A DNA stretch of 61,813 nucleotides from Methanosarcina sp. GTDB lineage: Archaea; Halobacteriota; Methanosarcinia; Methanosarcinales; Methanosarcinaceae. The notes under the pieces are model-generated. The model worked only from the letters and a program-made list of their open reading frames with translations, searched no databases and had not been told where the DNA came from. Location: the NCBI RefSeq assembly GCF_028693135.1, contig NZ_JAQUVZ010000019.1, forward strand, positions 1 through 61,813, written 5' to 3'. Shown here in pieces: positions 1 through 8,008 of this stretch (its first letter is position 1; every line of letters begins with the position of its first letter). Position numbers and translations under genes: made by a program.

Positions 1-52
1 CACAAAGGGCTTCACGTTCATCTTCGGTAAGTGTCACAGTGTATCTATTCAT
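1..52 (-). CDS. IS630-family transposase, N-terminal fragment cut by window edge
   Basis: Only the first 17 codons lie in the window; they read MNRYTVTLTEDEREALC, the characteristic N-terminus of IS630-type transposases ahead of the helix-turn-helix. A GAGG ribosome site lies just upstream (about 61-64). The DDE catalytic domain would lie outside the window, so I cannot say whether the element is intact. Confidence 0.65.
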   Translation of the reverse strand, partial: MNRYTVTLTEDEREALC

Positions 53-125
53 GATTGATCCTCTTGGATTCATTATGAACAGTATACAATATATTCTTCA
101 CGACATTTCGCTGTTGACTCGACAC
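1..125 (-). mobile_element. IS630-family insertion sequence, terminal part only
   Basis: The left edge of the window holds the 5' end of an insertion sequence that continues beyond base 1. Its outer end is at 115-125 (TGACTCGACAC, followed by a TA at 126-127), as expected for IS630-type elements that insert at TA. The last about 26 bp (100-125) closely match the right end of the MITE at 1132-1213, which supports calling it a terminal inverted repeat. Confidence 0.7.
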
Positions 126-160
126 TACAAACCTTCTCTGAACAATGAAACAAAGAGAGG

Positions 161-170
161 ACTATATAAG
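161..170 (+). promoter_or_regulatory. TATA box of the 193-1107 gene
   Basis: The sequence CTATATAAG lies about 25-30 bases before the ATG at 193. This archaeal TATA-to-start spacing would give a leaderless or nearly leaderless transcript. No clear ribosome site precedes the ATG, which fits. Confidence 0.5.
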
Positions 171-192
171 TATGGAAATTTTATTCTAAAGC

Positions 193-1107
193 ATGACTTC
201 TTTTTTTAAAAAGCAATCTGAAACAAGAAGTGAAATAGCGAATGAGTACTTAATTCCCTGGTACGTAATTGGAGTAACTGCAATCATCTGCGCAGCGACT
301 CTGATTTTAATCGCTTTTCTGGGACCCATTGGCCAGGGAATAATCCAGTATAGAACCTCTCAATCTGGTATATGGCAGATCGCCGGGCAGGATCTTGCAA
401 ATTTGGTACTGATCGCACCTATACTGCTAATTGGTGGATTTCTATGTTTGGCCAGAAGGGCCGGCTCGAAATACCTATTGATACTTACACCGATAACATT
501 AATGTATACAGGGCTTTCCATCGGGATTGGCCAGGAATGGAGCAATTCGGCCTACAGCGGCAATGTTGAGGACTACTGGTGGCTTTTCGGCACCCTTATA
601 ATAGGCGGGCTCATCCTGCTTTTGGGTAGCTTATCTATGTTTACCGAAGCTGATGCTCCTGACTTCAAACCAGGAGGTCTGCGAATCTACGTGGGTCTAA
701 TGACCTTATTCTTCCTGCTCTTTGCAGTGATGTGGATATCTCAAATCCAACAAGTTACAAATACCGGAGACCTTACCGATGGCTCATACAAAGCGGCTCC
801 AACTGCCTTCTGGACCATCAGGTATCTTGACCTTGGAATAAGTATTCCCTTGGGCTTTCTGGCGCTATTCCTGATGCTTTCAAAACCAAAAAAGGCATAT
901 TCAATACTGCTCCTGTTCTTTGGATTCTTCATTACCATTGGAACCGCTGTAGACATGATGGCCATAGTTCAAGTCTTGAACGGGGATATGGAGGCAGCCA
1001 AAGAAGGACTCATTATATTCCCAATACTCACAGCTTTCTCCTATGGAGGCCTCTTCTATCTTGTTAAAGATAAAATTCGTCGAAATGCAGGCAAAAGCTC
1101 AGGATAA
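193..1107 (+). CDS. polytopic membrane protein of unknown function (about 8 TM)
   Basis: I do not recognise the family. The 304-residue product has about eight hydrophobic segments (roughly residues 22-45, 68-87, 94-112, 129-148, 164-184, 209-229, 236-258 and 272-291), a short cytoplasmic N-terminus rich in Lys/Arg and a basic C-terminus (residues 293-301). No transporter or catalytic motif is evident. It stands alone, between an IS630-type end (115-125) and a MITE carrying related ends (1132-1213), so it could be a bystander caught between insertions or a passenger. The start at 193 follows a TATA box at the distance expected for leaderless translation. Confidence 0.75.
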   Translation: MTSFFKKQSETRSEIANEYLIPWYVIGVTAIICAATLILIAFLGPIGQGIIQYRTSQSGIWQIAGQDLANLVLIAPILLIGGFLCLARRAGSKYLLILTPITLMYTGLSIGIGQEWSNSAYSGNVEDYWWLFGTLIIGGLILLLGSLSMFTEADAPDFKPGGLRIYVGLMTLFFLLFAVMWISQIQQVTNTGDLTDGSYKAAPTAFWTIRYLDLGISIPLGFLALFLMLSKPKKAYSILLLFFGFFITIGTAVDMMAIVQVLNGDMEAAKEGLIIFPILTAFSYGGLFYLVKDKIRRNAGKSSG

Positions 1108-1131
1108 CCAGAACTGACTATTATCAAGCTA

Positions 1132-1213
1132 GTGTCGAGTCATTCATCAAATATTGGTCAATCCGGAATAGTTGCACCCGATTTCATACGACATTTTGCC
1201 ATTGACACGACAC
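1132..1213. mobile_element. IS630-related MITE (82 bp)
   Basis: An 82-bp non-coding segment begins GTGTCGAGTCA and ends TGACACGACAC, forming imperfect inverted ends, and is flanked by TA on both sides (1130-1131 and 1214-1215). Its right 26 bases match the end of the IS630-type element at 100-125 with few differences. This is the structure of a non-autonomous miniature element mobilised by an IS630-type transposase. Confidence 0.65.
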
Positions 1214-1219
1214 TAGCCT

Positions 1220-1435
1220 CTATTGCGATTTTACTGCAATACTTTTTGTTTCTTCGGATGTATAACTCCATGAGCCCCCCGATTTAAGTGAAAGCAGAAA
1301 AGGAAGAAATAGCTCTTCTTGAATTCCAAAACTGGAAATTATACTTTTTTCCAGGGCTGAAAACTTGAAAATCGCCCGAATTTCTTCAGCATCCATATTT
1401 GCATCCCCCTCAAGAGTTTGAAGATCAAAGCCCAT
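1220..1435 (-). CDS. hypothetical small protein (71 aa)
   Basis: This is an unrecognised 71-residue reading frame. An AAGGA-like ribosome site lies about six bases before the ATG at 1435, which is the main argument for it being real. The product is acidic in its first third and has no membrane segment. Its stop lies only a few bases from the MITE end at 1213, so the MITE may have truncated a longer gene. No function can be assigned. Confidence 0.35.
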   Translation of the reverse strand: MGFDLQTLEGDANMDAEEIRAIFKFSALEKSIISSFGIQEELFLPFLLSLKSGGSWSYTSEETKSIAVKSQ

Positions 1436-1659
1436 TTAATTTTCCTTTATTAAAAATGCAATTTTTAATTCTCTGGATGATCCTGATTAATCGGTTGATA
1501 TTATTCAGAATATCCAAAGCTGGAATCTTTTGTTTTTCTCTTCTGCGCCTTGCAGACTGAAGCCTTCTCGCCATTCACGCAAGAAAAACAATAACAGGTG
1601 AGTTCAGGCTGGTATTAAGAGAAAACGAGAATCATAGTGAAATATCATCCTGACCCGAA

Positions 1660-1747
1660 GAATACTTCCCTTGATCCCGGAAACCGCTTTTCAATTCACA
1701 GATAAATATCGGAAGTATCCGCCAGCTTGTCTGGCAGCCCTGCAAAA
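1660..1747. repeat. dispersed repeat module A, copy 1 (hairpin core)
   Basis: This contains the core CCGCCAGCTTGTCTGGC, able to fold as a short hairpin, preceded by an A/T-rich ACAGATAAATAT block and followed by CTGCAAAAA. The same arrangement recurs at about 29758-29835 and 61385-61465. Each copy is followed 200-400 bases later by module B. See findings. Confidence 0.6.
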
Positions 1748-1748
1748 A

Positions 1749-1812
1749 CATCATCAAACAGCATCAAACAGCATCAAACAGCACCAAACAGCATCAAACA
1801 GCACCAAACAGC
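1749..1812. repeat. 10-bp tandem repeat (CATCAAACAG, about 6 units)
   Basis: Six consecutive 10-bp units of CATCAAACAG, with CACCAAACAG variants, lie directly after dispersed repeat module A. The unit is not a multiple of three and no reading frame uses it. Confidence 0.85.
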
Positions 1813-2045
1813 AAATTTACCTCAAGTAAAAAATAGAAAGGAGACTCGAAAAAAGTATTATTCAGAGAGAATTTAATTTTGCTTTCGTTGAGCTAATTCT
1901 GATTTTTCTGTCGCTATTATTTGTTCGTTTTTGTTGTTCTATCATAGGTTTTTCCGGGCATTTCTACCTATAAGTATTTTATAGGCGGTATCAGTCATTT
2001 TTACTGTTGGCTTTTTCCTCTTTTCGTTTCTCTTCTGTTCTTTTT

Positions 2046-2409
2046 GTCTGAAAGCCGCTCTCCTGCGTCGAGCGTGACAAAAACGGCTCGATCTAGAGAA
2101 TATGGTTGTACGGGTCAGAAAGATCTGTAATCTAGTCCGCTTGAGCAAATCGACCTGTTAAAACCCATCAAGTAGTCCTCTTGAGCGCAGCGAAAAGGAC
2201 CTCGTGTTCCCGAAGCGAAACTCGGGAGTGACAAAAACGGCTCGGTCTAGAGAATATGGTTATCCGAGTCAGAAAGATCTGTAATCTAGTCCGCTTGAGT
2301 GAATCTACCTGTTAAAACCCATCAAGTAGTCCTCTTGAGCGCAGCGAAAAGGACCGCGTACTCCCGAGGCGCAATTCGGGTGGCGCAATTCGGGTGGCGC
2401 AACTCGGGC
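2046..2409. repeat. dispersed repeat module B, copy 1, internally duplicated
   Basis: The module starts with CTCTCCTGCGTCGAGCGTGA and holds two consecutive about 155-bp copies (about 2070-2228 and 2229-2385) containing CCTCTTGAGCGCAGCGAAAA. It ends in three units of TGGCGCAATTCGGG (2369-2408). Several short palindromes are present, such as CCCGAAGCGAAACTCGGG. Related copies lie at 29955-30350 and 61620-61660. The stretch 1436-2668 contains no convincing gene; it is made of these repeats and AT-rich DNA. Confidence 0.7.
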
Positions 2410-2701
2410 AGGACTGCTGAAAAATGATAAAAGAAAATACTTCCACTAGATAACAAAGCAAGGGAGGTCTGCAGCCCTTCGTCCGTGTTTCTGATTTTTA
2501 TAATTTTTTGCAGATCTATTTTACACAGTGGTGTCGATGTATGATCAAAAAATCCCCTTCAGGATCAAATTATTAAATTATTTATACTTTAAATTACACA
2601 TATAACACACAGTCTATAAAAATTTAGTTGATATTTCATCTGAAATAAATTTTAATTTATGCCTCTGCTTGTGTAATAGAAATGAGAGGAGCTTTAAAAT
2701 A

Positions 2702-5700
2702 ATGGCATTACTATGTAAAAAAACAAAGTTACAATTTATGACAATTGCGTGTTTTATCTTTCTTATTGTGAATGGAACCGCAGTTGCTACTGGGGAGGAT
2801 ATTCACACACCTGCCACGCGATACGTGGGCGCAGCGGGCGGCGGAAATTATACAACTATCCAGGCTGCGATAGACAGCTCAAGTTCTGGAGACACAATCA
2901 TTGTTTATCCGGGAACGTATACAGAAGTTGTAGATGTTAATGTAGCAAGCCTCACCATTCGTTCTTTTTCTGGAAATCCTGAAGATACAATTGTAAGAAC
3001 GCTTTCACCGAGCCACAACTTCAAAGTAATTGCCAATGATGTAACTATCAGCGGATTCAACATTACCGGGGAAGGATACTATACAGGAGTTTTTATAACT
3101 GGGGTTTCAGGGGTTAACATAGTCAATAATCAGTTTTCTGGGAACGATTGCGCTATTCAGATGGAAAGTTCCAGCGGATGCAATCTGATCAACAATACAG
3201 TTTCCGGTTCTACCAGTTATGGCTTCCATCTTCGTTCTTCCAGTAACTGTATTCTGACCAACAACACAGTTTCAAACACTTCTTATGAAGGCATCTATCT
3301 GTCTAATTCCGGAAGCTGCGTCCTGAACGGCAATACAGTTTCAAACACTTCTGATTACGGCATCTATCTGTCTGAGTCCGACAACTGCACCCTGGCTGGT
3401 AATACAGTTTCAGACACTCCTTCTGATGGCATCTATCTGTATTATTCCAGTAGCTGTAATCTTACCGGCAACACAATCTCAAACACTGATGATGATGGTA
3501 TCTATCTGTATAAGTCTGAAAGCTGTAATCTTACCGGCAACACAATCTCAAACACTGATGATGATGGTATCTATCTGTATGAGTCTGAAAGCTGTAATCT
3601 TACTGGCAACACAATCTCAAACGCTGATTACGGTATCTCTCTGGCTTATTCCAGTGAATGCGTCCTGAGAAACAACACTGCAAGTTCAGGAATATATGGA
3701 ATCAGCCTCTGGGATATCAAAAACTGCACACTTACAGGCAATATCATGTCTGGAAACTGGTACAATTTTAACCTTGATCCCTATTATTACAACGATTTTG
3801 AGAATTCAACCGGGAATATTATTGATACCAGCAATCTTGTCGATGGGAAAGCGGTTTATTACCTTGAAGGAGAGCAAACTCCCTCAATTGGAAGGGATGC
3901 AGGGGTTATCTACTGCATAAACTGCGGAGAAGTCGAAATTAAAGACTTTGTGCTACAGAACAACTCATATGCGGTTTTCCTGTATAATACGAGTTCGGAA
4001 ATGCAGAACAACACCATAAATAACACCGAATTTGGAATCACGGTTTTCTCTTCTGATGACGTAAGCCTCTCGGACAGCAGGGTTGAGAACTCATGGGCTG
4101 GGATCGTGTTTGAAGAGGATATGAATATCACTCTCACTGACAATACAGTTCAGAACTCTACATATGGAATTGTCACCTTTGATTCCGATAACTGCACGCT
4201 TAAGGGCAATTATGTTCAGAATGCCACAGAAGAATATTCCTACTATAACTCTGTAAATTCGAAGCTTGTCAGAGGTGAGGAAAACACCCTCACAAGGGAA
4301 AATACCCTCACAAGGGAAAATACCCTCACAAGGAAAAATAGCCTCATAAAATCGAACCTCGTACAGGGCACGCGATCCTATGGTTATGGAATCTATTCAG
4401 AAGATTGCCAGGACCTCAAACTTGAGAATAATATCGTTGACCAGGCAGACTTCGCAGGAATTTATCTTGAGAGTTGTCAGAATGTCAGGCTTGTGAGGAA
4501 CTCGGTACGGGACATAGGATACATAACGAGTTATGTTTATGACTCTTCAAGTGTAGAACTTCTGGATAAAACCGTTCAGAATGCCACAAAAGAATATTCC
4601 TACTATAACTCTGTAAATTCGAAGCTTGTTAAAGGTGAGGAAAACACCCTCATAAGGGATAATACGCTCATAAACTCGAACCTCGGACAATCCAAGCAAT
4701 CCTATTGTTATGGAATCTATTCAGAAGATTGCCAGGACCTCAAACTTGAGAATAATATCGTTGACCAGTCAGACTTCGCAGGAATTTATCTTGAGAGTTG
4801 TCAGAATGTCAGGCTTGTGAGAAACTCGATACGGGAAATCGAATACATGGGGATTTTCTCGAATGGCTCTTCCAGTGTAGAACTTCTGGATAACACCGTT
4901 CAGAATATAACAGGTGAAACTCAACTCTATACAACTGAAAATTCCCCTCTTGTCAGTTCCCTTCTTGTCAGTTCCCCTCTTGTCAATTCCCCCCTTGTAG
5001 GCGTAAGCTTTGGACCCTCAGGATGTGGAGTATTTATAAGTTTATCACAGGACCTCAGGTTTGAGGGCAACACAGTTGAGGACTGTTATCCTGCAGGGGG
5101 AATTTATCTTTATGAATCGAGAAATGCAACACTTGAAAGCAACACTATTAAAAACTGTATGATTGGACTTATTGATTTCATGAATGACAATTGTAGCGTG
5201 AGGGATTGCTCCTTAAATAACTGTACTTCCGCAGGAATCGTTATTCTGAACTTCGATAAGGTCCCCGGGACCGGGTATACAGTTGCAGGCTGCACGGTAG
5301 ACGGAAGTGAAATCGGGATGCTGGCACTAGGAAAAGGTACCTTTGCCGGAAATACTTTATCCGAAAATGAAATCGGGATGCTGGCGACAGGAGAAGGTAC
5401 CTTTGCCGAGAATACTTTATCCGAAAATTCTTACGGCATGGTGTTCTATAATGTGGGTAACAGCCTGATATATGGTAACACAATGGTTCAGAACAGCCTG
5501 GCAGGACTTGTCATTGAATCCGAAGAAGACGACCTTTTGACAGCCAACGGGCTTGTAGGAATCCTGGAAGGTCCCGAAAGCGGAAATAACACAATTTACA
5601 ACAATTACTTCAACAACATAAACAACACCCTCATTAGTAGTGAGGCAAACAATTCCTGGAACACCAGTAAAATTTCAGGGGAAAGTATAGTTGGAGGCCC

Positions 5701-6535
5701 GTATCTGGGAGGCAACTACTGGACAAATCCCAATGGGACAGGCTTTTCAGAAAACTGCACGGATGCTGACAAGGACGGTATTGCAGATTCCTCCTATGAA
5801 ATCGTAAACGGAACCTTTGACTATTTGCCCCTTACGATTATTCCCCCCACACCAACCATTACCTCCACACCAACCAAACACAAAAGCTCCACCAGCTACG
5901 TTCCCTCAAGGGGAGAAAGTGCCGGTGTTACAGGTACTGATAGTTCACAGAAGAGGGTTGTTGCAGGAACTGAGGCCAGCTTTAGATTCAATAACCCTGT
6001 TTCAGGCATACTGGAGCTCAGTTTCACGTCACAGCAGTATTCCGGAAATGTTGTCTCAAGGATTGAGGTGCTTGGAGACGGAAGTTCCGGAGAAAAACCT
6101 GAAGGAGAAGTCTATCGGTTGATGAACATCCTGGTAGGAAACGAACGGTTTGAAAGTGGGACCAACATCAAAGGAGCGGATATTAACTTCAGGATATCCA
6201 GGAGCTGGGTAGAAGAAAACAATATTGACGTCTCCACCATAACAATGAACAGGTTCCACGACGAAGAATGGAATGCGCTTTCCACCAAAATGACCAGCGA
6301 AGATGAGGAGTTCTACTATTTCAGTGCAAAAACTCCGGGTCTCTCTCGTTATGCTATTACAGGGGATAAGTTCGGTACCGAAATAATCACTCCGGCTGAA
6401 GTGGAAGAAACCGGTACAGTTACCGGAGAAAGGCAGGAGGATATCAAAAAGAGTACACCTGGATTCGAAAGTATCTTTGCGGTTCTTGGGGTCCTTGTTT
6501 CGGGGTTCTTTGCAAAGAAAAGAGTTTTAAAATAA
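2702..6535 (+). CDS. giant parallel beta-helix (NosD-type) surface protein with PGF sorting tail
   Basis: A predicted secreted, membrane-anchored cell-surface protein of about 1277 residues. From the N-terminus: a signal/TM segment (TIACFIFLIVNGTAVA); a long array of right-handed beta-helix repeats built on the pattern N-x-L-x-x-N-x-(I/V)-(S/Q)-N-x-x-x-G-I-x-(L/V); a PGF-pre-PGF type domain (about residues 1075-1220); and a C-terminal STPGFESIFAVLGV hydrophobic tail ending in basic residues, the form of an archaeosortase PGF-type signal. Short-period insertions (period 6, then period 5) interrupt the helix near 4270-4345 and 4935-5000. A TTG at 2669 would extend the frame, but the ATG at 2702 is preferred because GAGAGGAG precedes it. 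It is related to the gene at 57005-60934. Role is likely adhesion or envelope. Confidence 0.85.
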   Translation: MALLCKKTKLQFMTIACFIFLIVNGTAVATGEDIHTPATRYVGAAGGGNYTTIQAAIDSSSSGDTIIVYPGTYTEVVDVNVASLTIRSFSGNPEDTIVRTLSPSHNFKVIANDVTISGFNITGEGYYTGVFITGVSGVNIVNNQFSGNDCAIQMESSSGCNLINNTVSGSTSYGFHLRSSSNCILTNNTVSNTSYEGIYLSNSGSCVLNGNTVSNTSDYGIYLSESDNCTLAGNTVSDTPSDGIYLYYSSSCNLTGNTISNTDDDGIYLYKSESCNLTGNTISNTDDDGIYLYESESCNLTGNTISNADYGISLAYSSECVLRNNTASSGIYGISLWDIKNCTLTGNIMSGNWYNFNLDPYYYNDFENSTGNIIDTSNLVDGKAVYYLEGEQTPSIGRDAGVIYCINCGEVEIKDFVLQNNSYAVFLYNTSSEMQNNTINNTEFGITVFSSDDVSLSDSRVENSWAGIVFEEDMNITLTDNTVQNSTYGIVTFDSDNCTLKGNYVQNATEEYSYYNSVNSKLVRGEENTLTRENTLTRENTLTRKNSLIKSNLVQGTRSYGYGIYSEDCQDLKLENNIVDQADFAGIYLESCQNVRLVRNSVRDIGYITSYVYDSSSVELLDKTVQNATKEYSYYNSVNSKLVKGEENTLIRDNTLINSNLGQSKQSYCYGIYSEDCQDLKLENNIVDQSDFAGIYLESCQNVRLVRNSIREIEYMGIFSNGSSSVELLDNTVQNITGETQLYTTENSPLVSSLLVSSPLVNSPLVGVSFGPSGCGVFISLSQDLRFEGNTVEDCYPAGGIYLYESRNATLESNTIKNCMIGLIDFMNDNCSVRDCSLNNCTSAGIVILNFDKVPGTGYTVAGCTVDGSEIGMLALGKGTFAGNTLSENEIGMLATGEGTFAENTLSENSYGMVFYNVGNSLIYGNTMVQNSLAGLVIESEEDDLLTANGLVGILEGPESGNNTIYNNYFNNINNTLISSEANNSWNTSKISGESIVGGPYLGGNYWTNPNGTGFSENCTDADKDGIADSSYEIVNGTFDYLPLTIIPPTPTITSTPTKHKSSTSYVPSRGESAGVTGTDSSQKRVVAGTEASFRFNNPVSGILELSFTSQQYSGNVVSRIEVLGDGSSGEKPEGEVYRLMNILVGNERFESGTNIKGADINFRISRSWVEENNIDVSTITMNRFHDEEWNALSTKMTSEDEEFYYFSAKTPGLSRYAITGDKFGTEIITPAEVEETGTVTGERQEDIKKSTPGFESIFAVLGVLVSGFFAKKRVLK

Positions 6536-6550
6536 ATAATTTGGAAAATA

Positions 6551-6596
6551 AGGGGATACTTCATATTCCCTGATTTTCTCTTCTTTTTTGCCGTTA
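6551..6596 (+). terminator. hairpin plus T-rich terminator after the beta-helix gene
   Basis: AGGGGA and TTCCCT pair around a short loop, followed by a run rich in T (TTTTCTCTTCTTTTTTG), 16 bases past the stop codon. Confidence 0.45.
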
Positions 6597-6687
6597 AACC
6601 TTTCTTTTCGAGCTGTTTTTGTTTTATTTTTCTTCTCAACCCCTCATTTTTGCAGGCGCATCCAAAATGAAAATGATTATTTTGAGT

Positions 6688-6730
6688 GGGTCTGTCCTTA
6701 TAGGGTCTGTCCTTATAGGGTCTGTCCTGA
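6688..6730. repeat. 15-bp tandem repeat (about 3 units)
   Basis: The unit GGGTCTGTCCTTATA is present nearly three times between the convergent beta-helix and CooC-like genes. It runs up to the stop codon of the latter. Confidence 0.8.
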
Positions 6731-7495
6731 TCAGTGATAGGCTCCCGAAACCAGAAAATCAGCAATGGATTCAATTTCCGGGAGTTCCACGTTCAGCTCC
6801 TCTCCTGCAAACCCTGCCTGGAAAACCTCCATATCCGATGGCACTGAAGCAAGGACGTGAGTTTTGTCCACGGTTTCCAGCATGAACTGAACCCCGATTT
6901 TATCCGCACGGTTGAGAATAAAATACAGAGGTTTTCCAGCTTTTTCTGCAAGTTCTCTGGTTTTTTCAGAAAGCCGTATGGATTCATAAGACGGATCAAG
7001 TACCATTAATACAAGGTCACACCCCTCTTCAACCCCTCTTCCGAAATGCTCTATACCAGCTTCCGTGTCCACGAGTACCAGGTCTTCAGATGTAGTTTCC
7101 ATGTTCTTTAGCAAATTTTTTGCAAGAGCACCCATAGGACAGGCGCAGCCTTCCCCGAAATCATGGATTTTGCCTACAGCCATCATTTTTATGTTTCCAT
7201 TTTCTACCGTATAAGCCCGAGGGATATCGGATATTTGCCATTTATTTTCAAAAACACTTATTGGTTCCCCTTTCAGAAATGCCTGCTTCATTTTATCTCC
7301 CAGGGATTTTTTTCCTCCGAGATAATTCATGAAATCTTCAGGCATTCCAACACCAAGCTGCCTGTGAAGCCCGAAGTTCGACTCGTCACTGTCTACCACA
7401 AGTACATTGTAACTCCTTTTAGCCATGGATTTTGCAAGCAAAGCAGTAATCGTACTTTTACCGCTACCACCTTTTCCACATACAAGAACTTTCAT
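6731..7495 (-). CDS. CooC-like nickel-insertion ATPase (MinD/ParA fold)
   Basis: A 254-residue P-loop ATPase of the CooC group, which delivers nickel to carbon monoxide dehydrogenase/acetyl-CoA synthase. Seen: the deviant Walker A GKGGSGKST at residues 7-15 with its signature lysine, a VDSDESN switch region (residues 34-40), the CAC pair at 117-119 that in CooC1 binds metal at the dimer interface, and LVDTEAG as the second switch. Length matches CooC (about 250-260). GAGGTG precedes the ATG at 7495. No CODH/ACS gene lies nearby, so its client must be elsewhere; a related MinD-type maturation ATPase role cannot be excluded. A 12-bp palindrome sits in its promoter. Confidence 0.8.
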   Translation of the reverse strand: MKVLVCGKGGSGKSTITALLAKSMAKRSYNVLVVDSDESNFGLHRQLGVGMPEDFMNYLGGKKSLGDKMKQAFLKGEPISVFENKWQISDIPRAYTVENGNIKMMAVGKIHDFGEGCACPMGALAKNLLKNMETTSEDLVLVDTEAGIEHFGRGVEEGCDLVLMVLDPSYESIRLSEKTRELAEKAGKPLYFILNRADKIGVQFMLETVDKTHVLASVPSDMEVFQAGFAGEELNVELPEIESIADFLVSGAYH

Positions 7496-7524
7496 ACTTA
7501 CACCTCTTCTAAAAAATAGTTAAC

Positions 7525-7536
7525 CAAACCGGTTTG
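7525..7536. promoter_or_regulatory. 12-bp palindrome upstream of the CooC-like gene
   Basis: CAAACCGGTTTG is a perfect palindrome about 30 bases before the ATG at 7495, where the core promoter should lie. A repressor site is a reasonable inference but no regulator is identifiable. Confidence 0.35.
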
Positions 7537-8008
7537 TGAATTAATGGCATTTAATATTAATATTTTGTTCATTTTTATGCCAAATGTATACATAAAGATT
7601 AAGTAAATAAAACTTTCGGAATTTTCATGATTATATAATCTCTAAATCGGGAGGATCATTTAAGGCTGGAAAATAGGGAGTAAGAGCAAAAATAAAACTA
7701 AAGAGAGTTTGTAAGAAAATAATCTCAAAGTGAAACATCGATGTAATCAACGGGTCTTTTGAAAACAACCGTATAATGCCAGTTTTGTCACCTGTTCTTT
7801 AAACTTATTTATAATCCCCATACAACTATGTATAAAGAGGTTTATATTTGTGGAACCAGCTCAACTTTAAAAATTGTTATGTATTTTTCTAAGCTTTTAT
7901 ATAATTTAATGTGAAAGTAAGATACAACTAAACTTATACAATTGAATCAAATTTTTGAAAAATGAATTAAACTTTTTAAATCCCCAACGATTTTTATTGT
8001 GATCCTCC

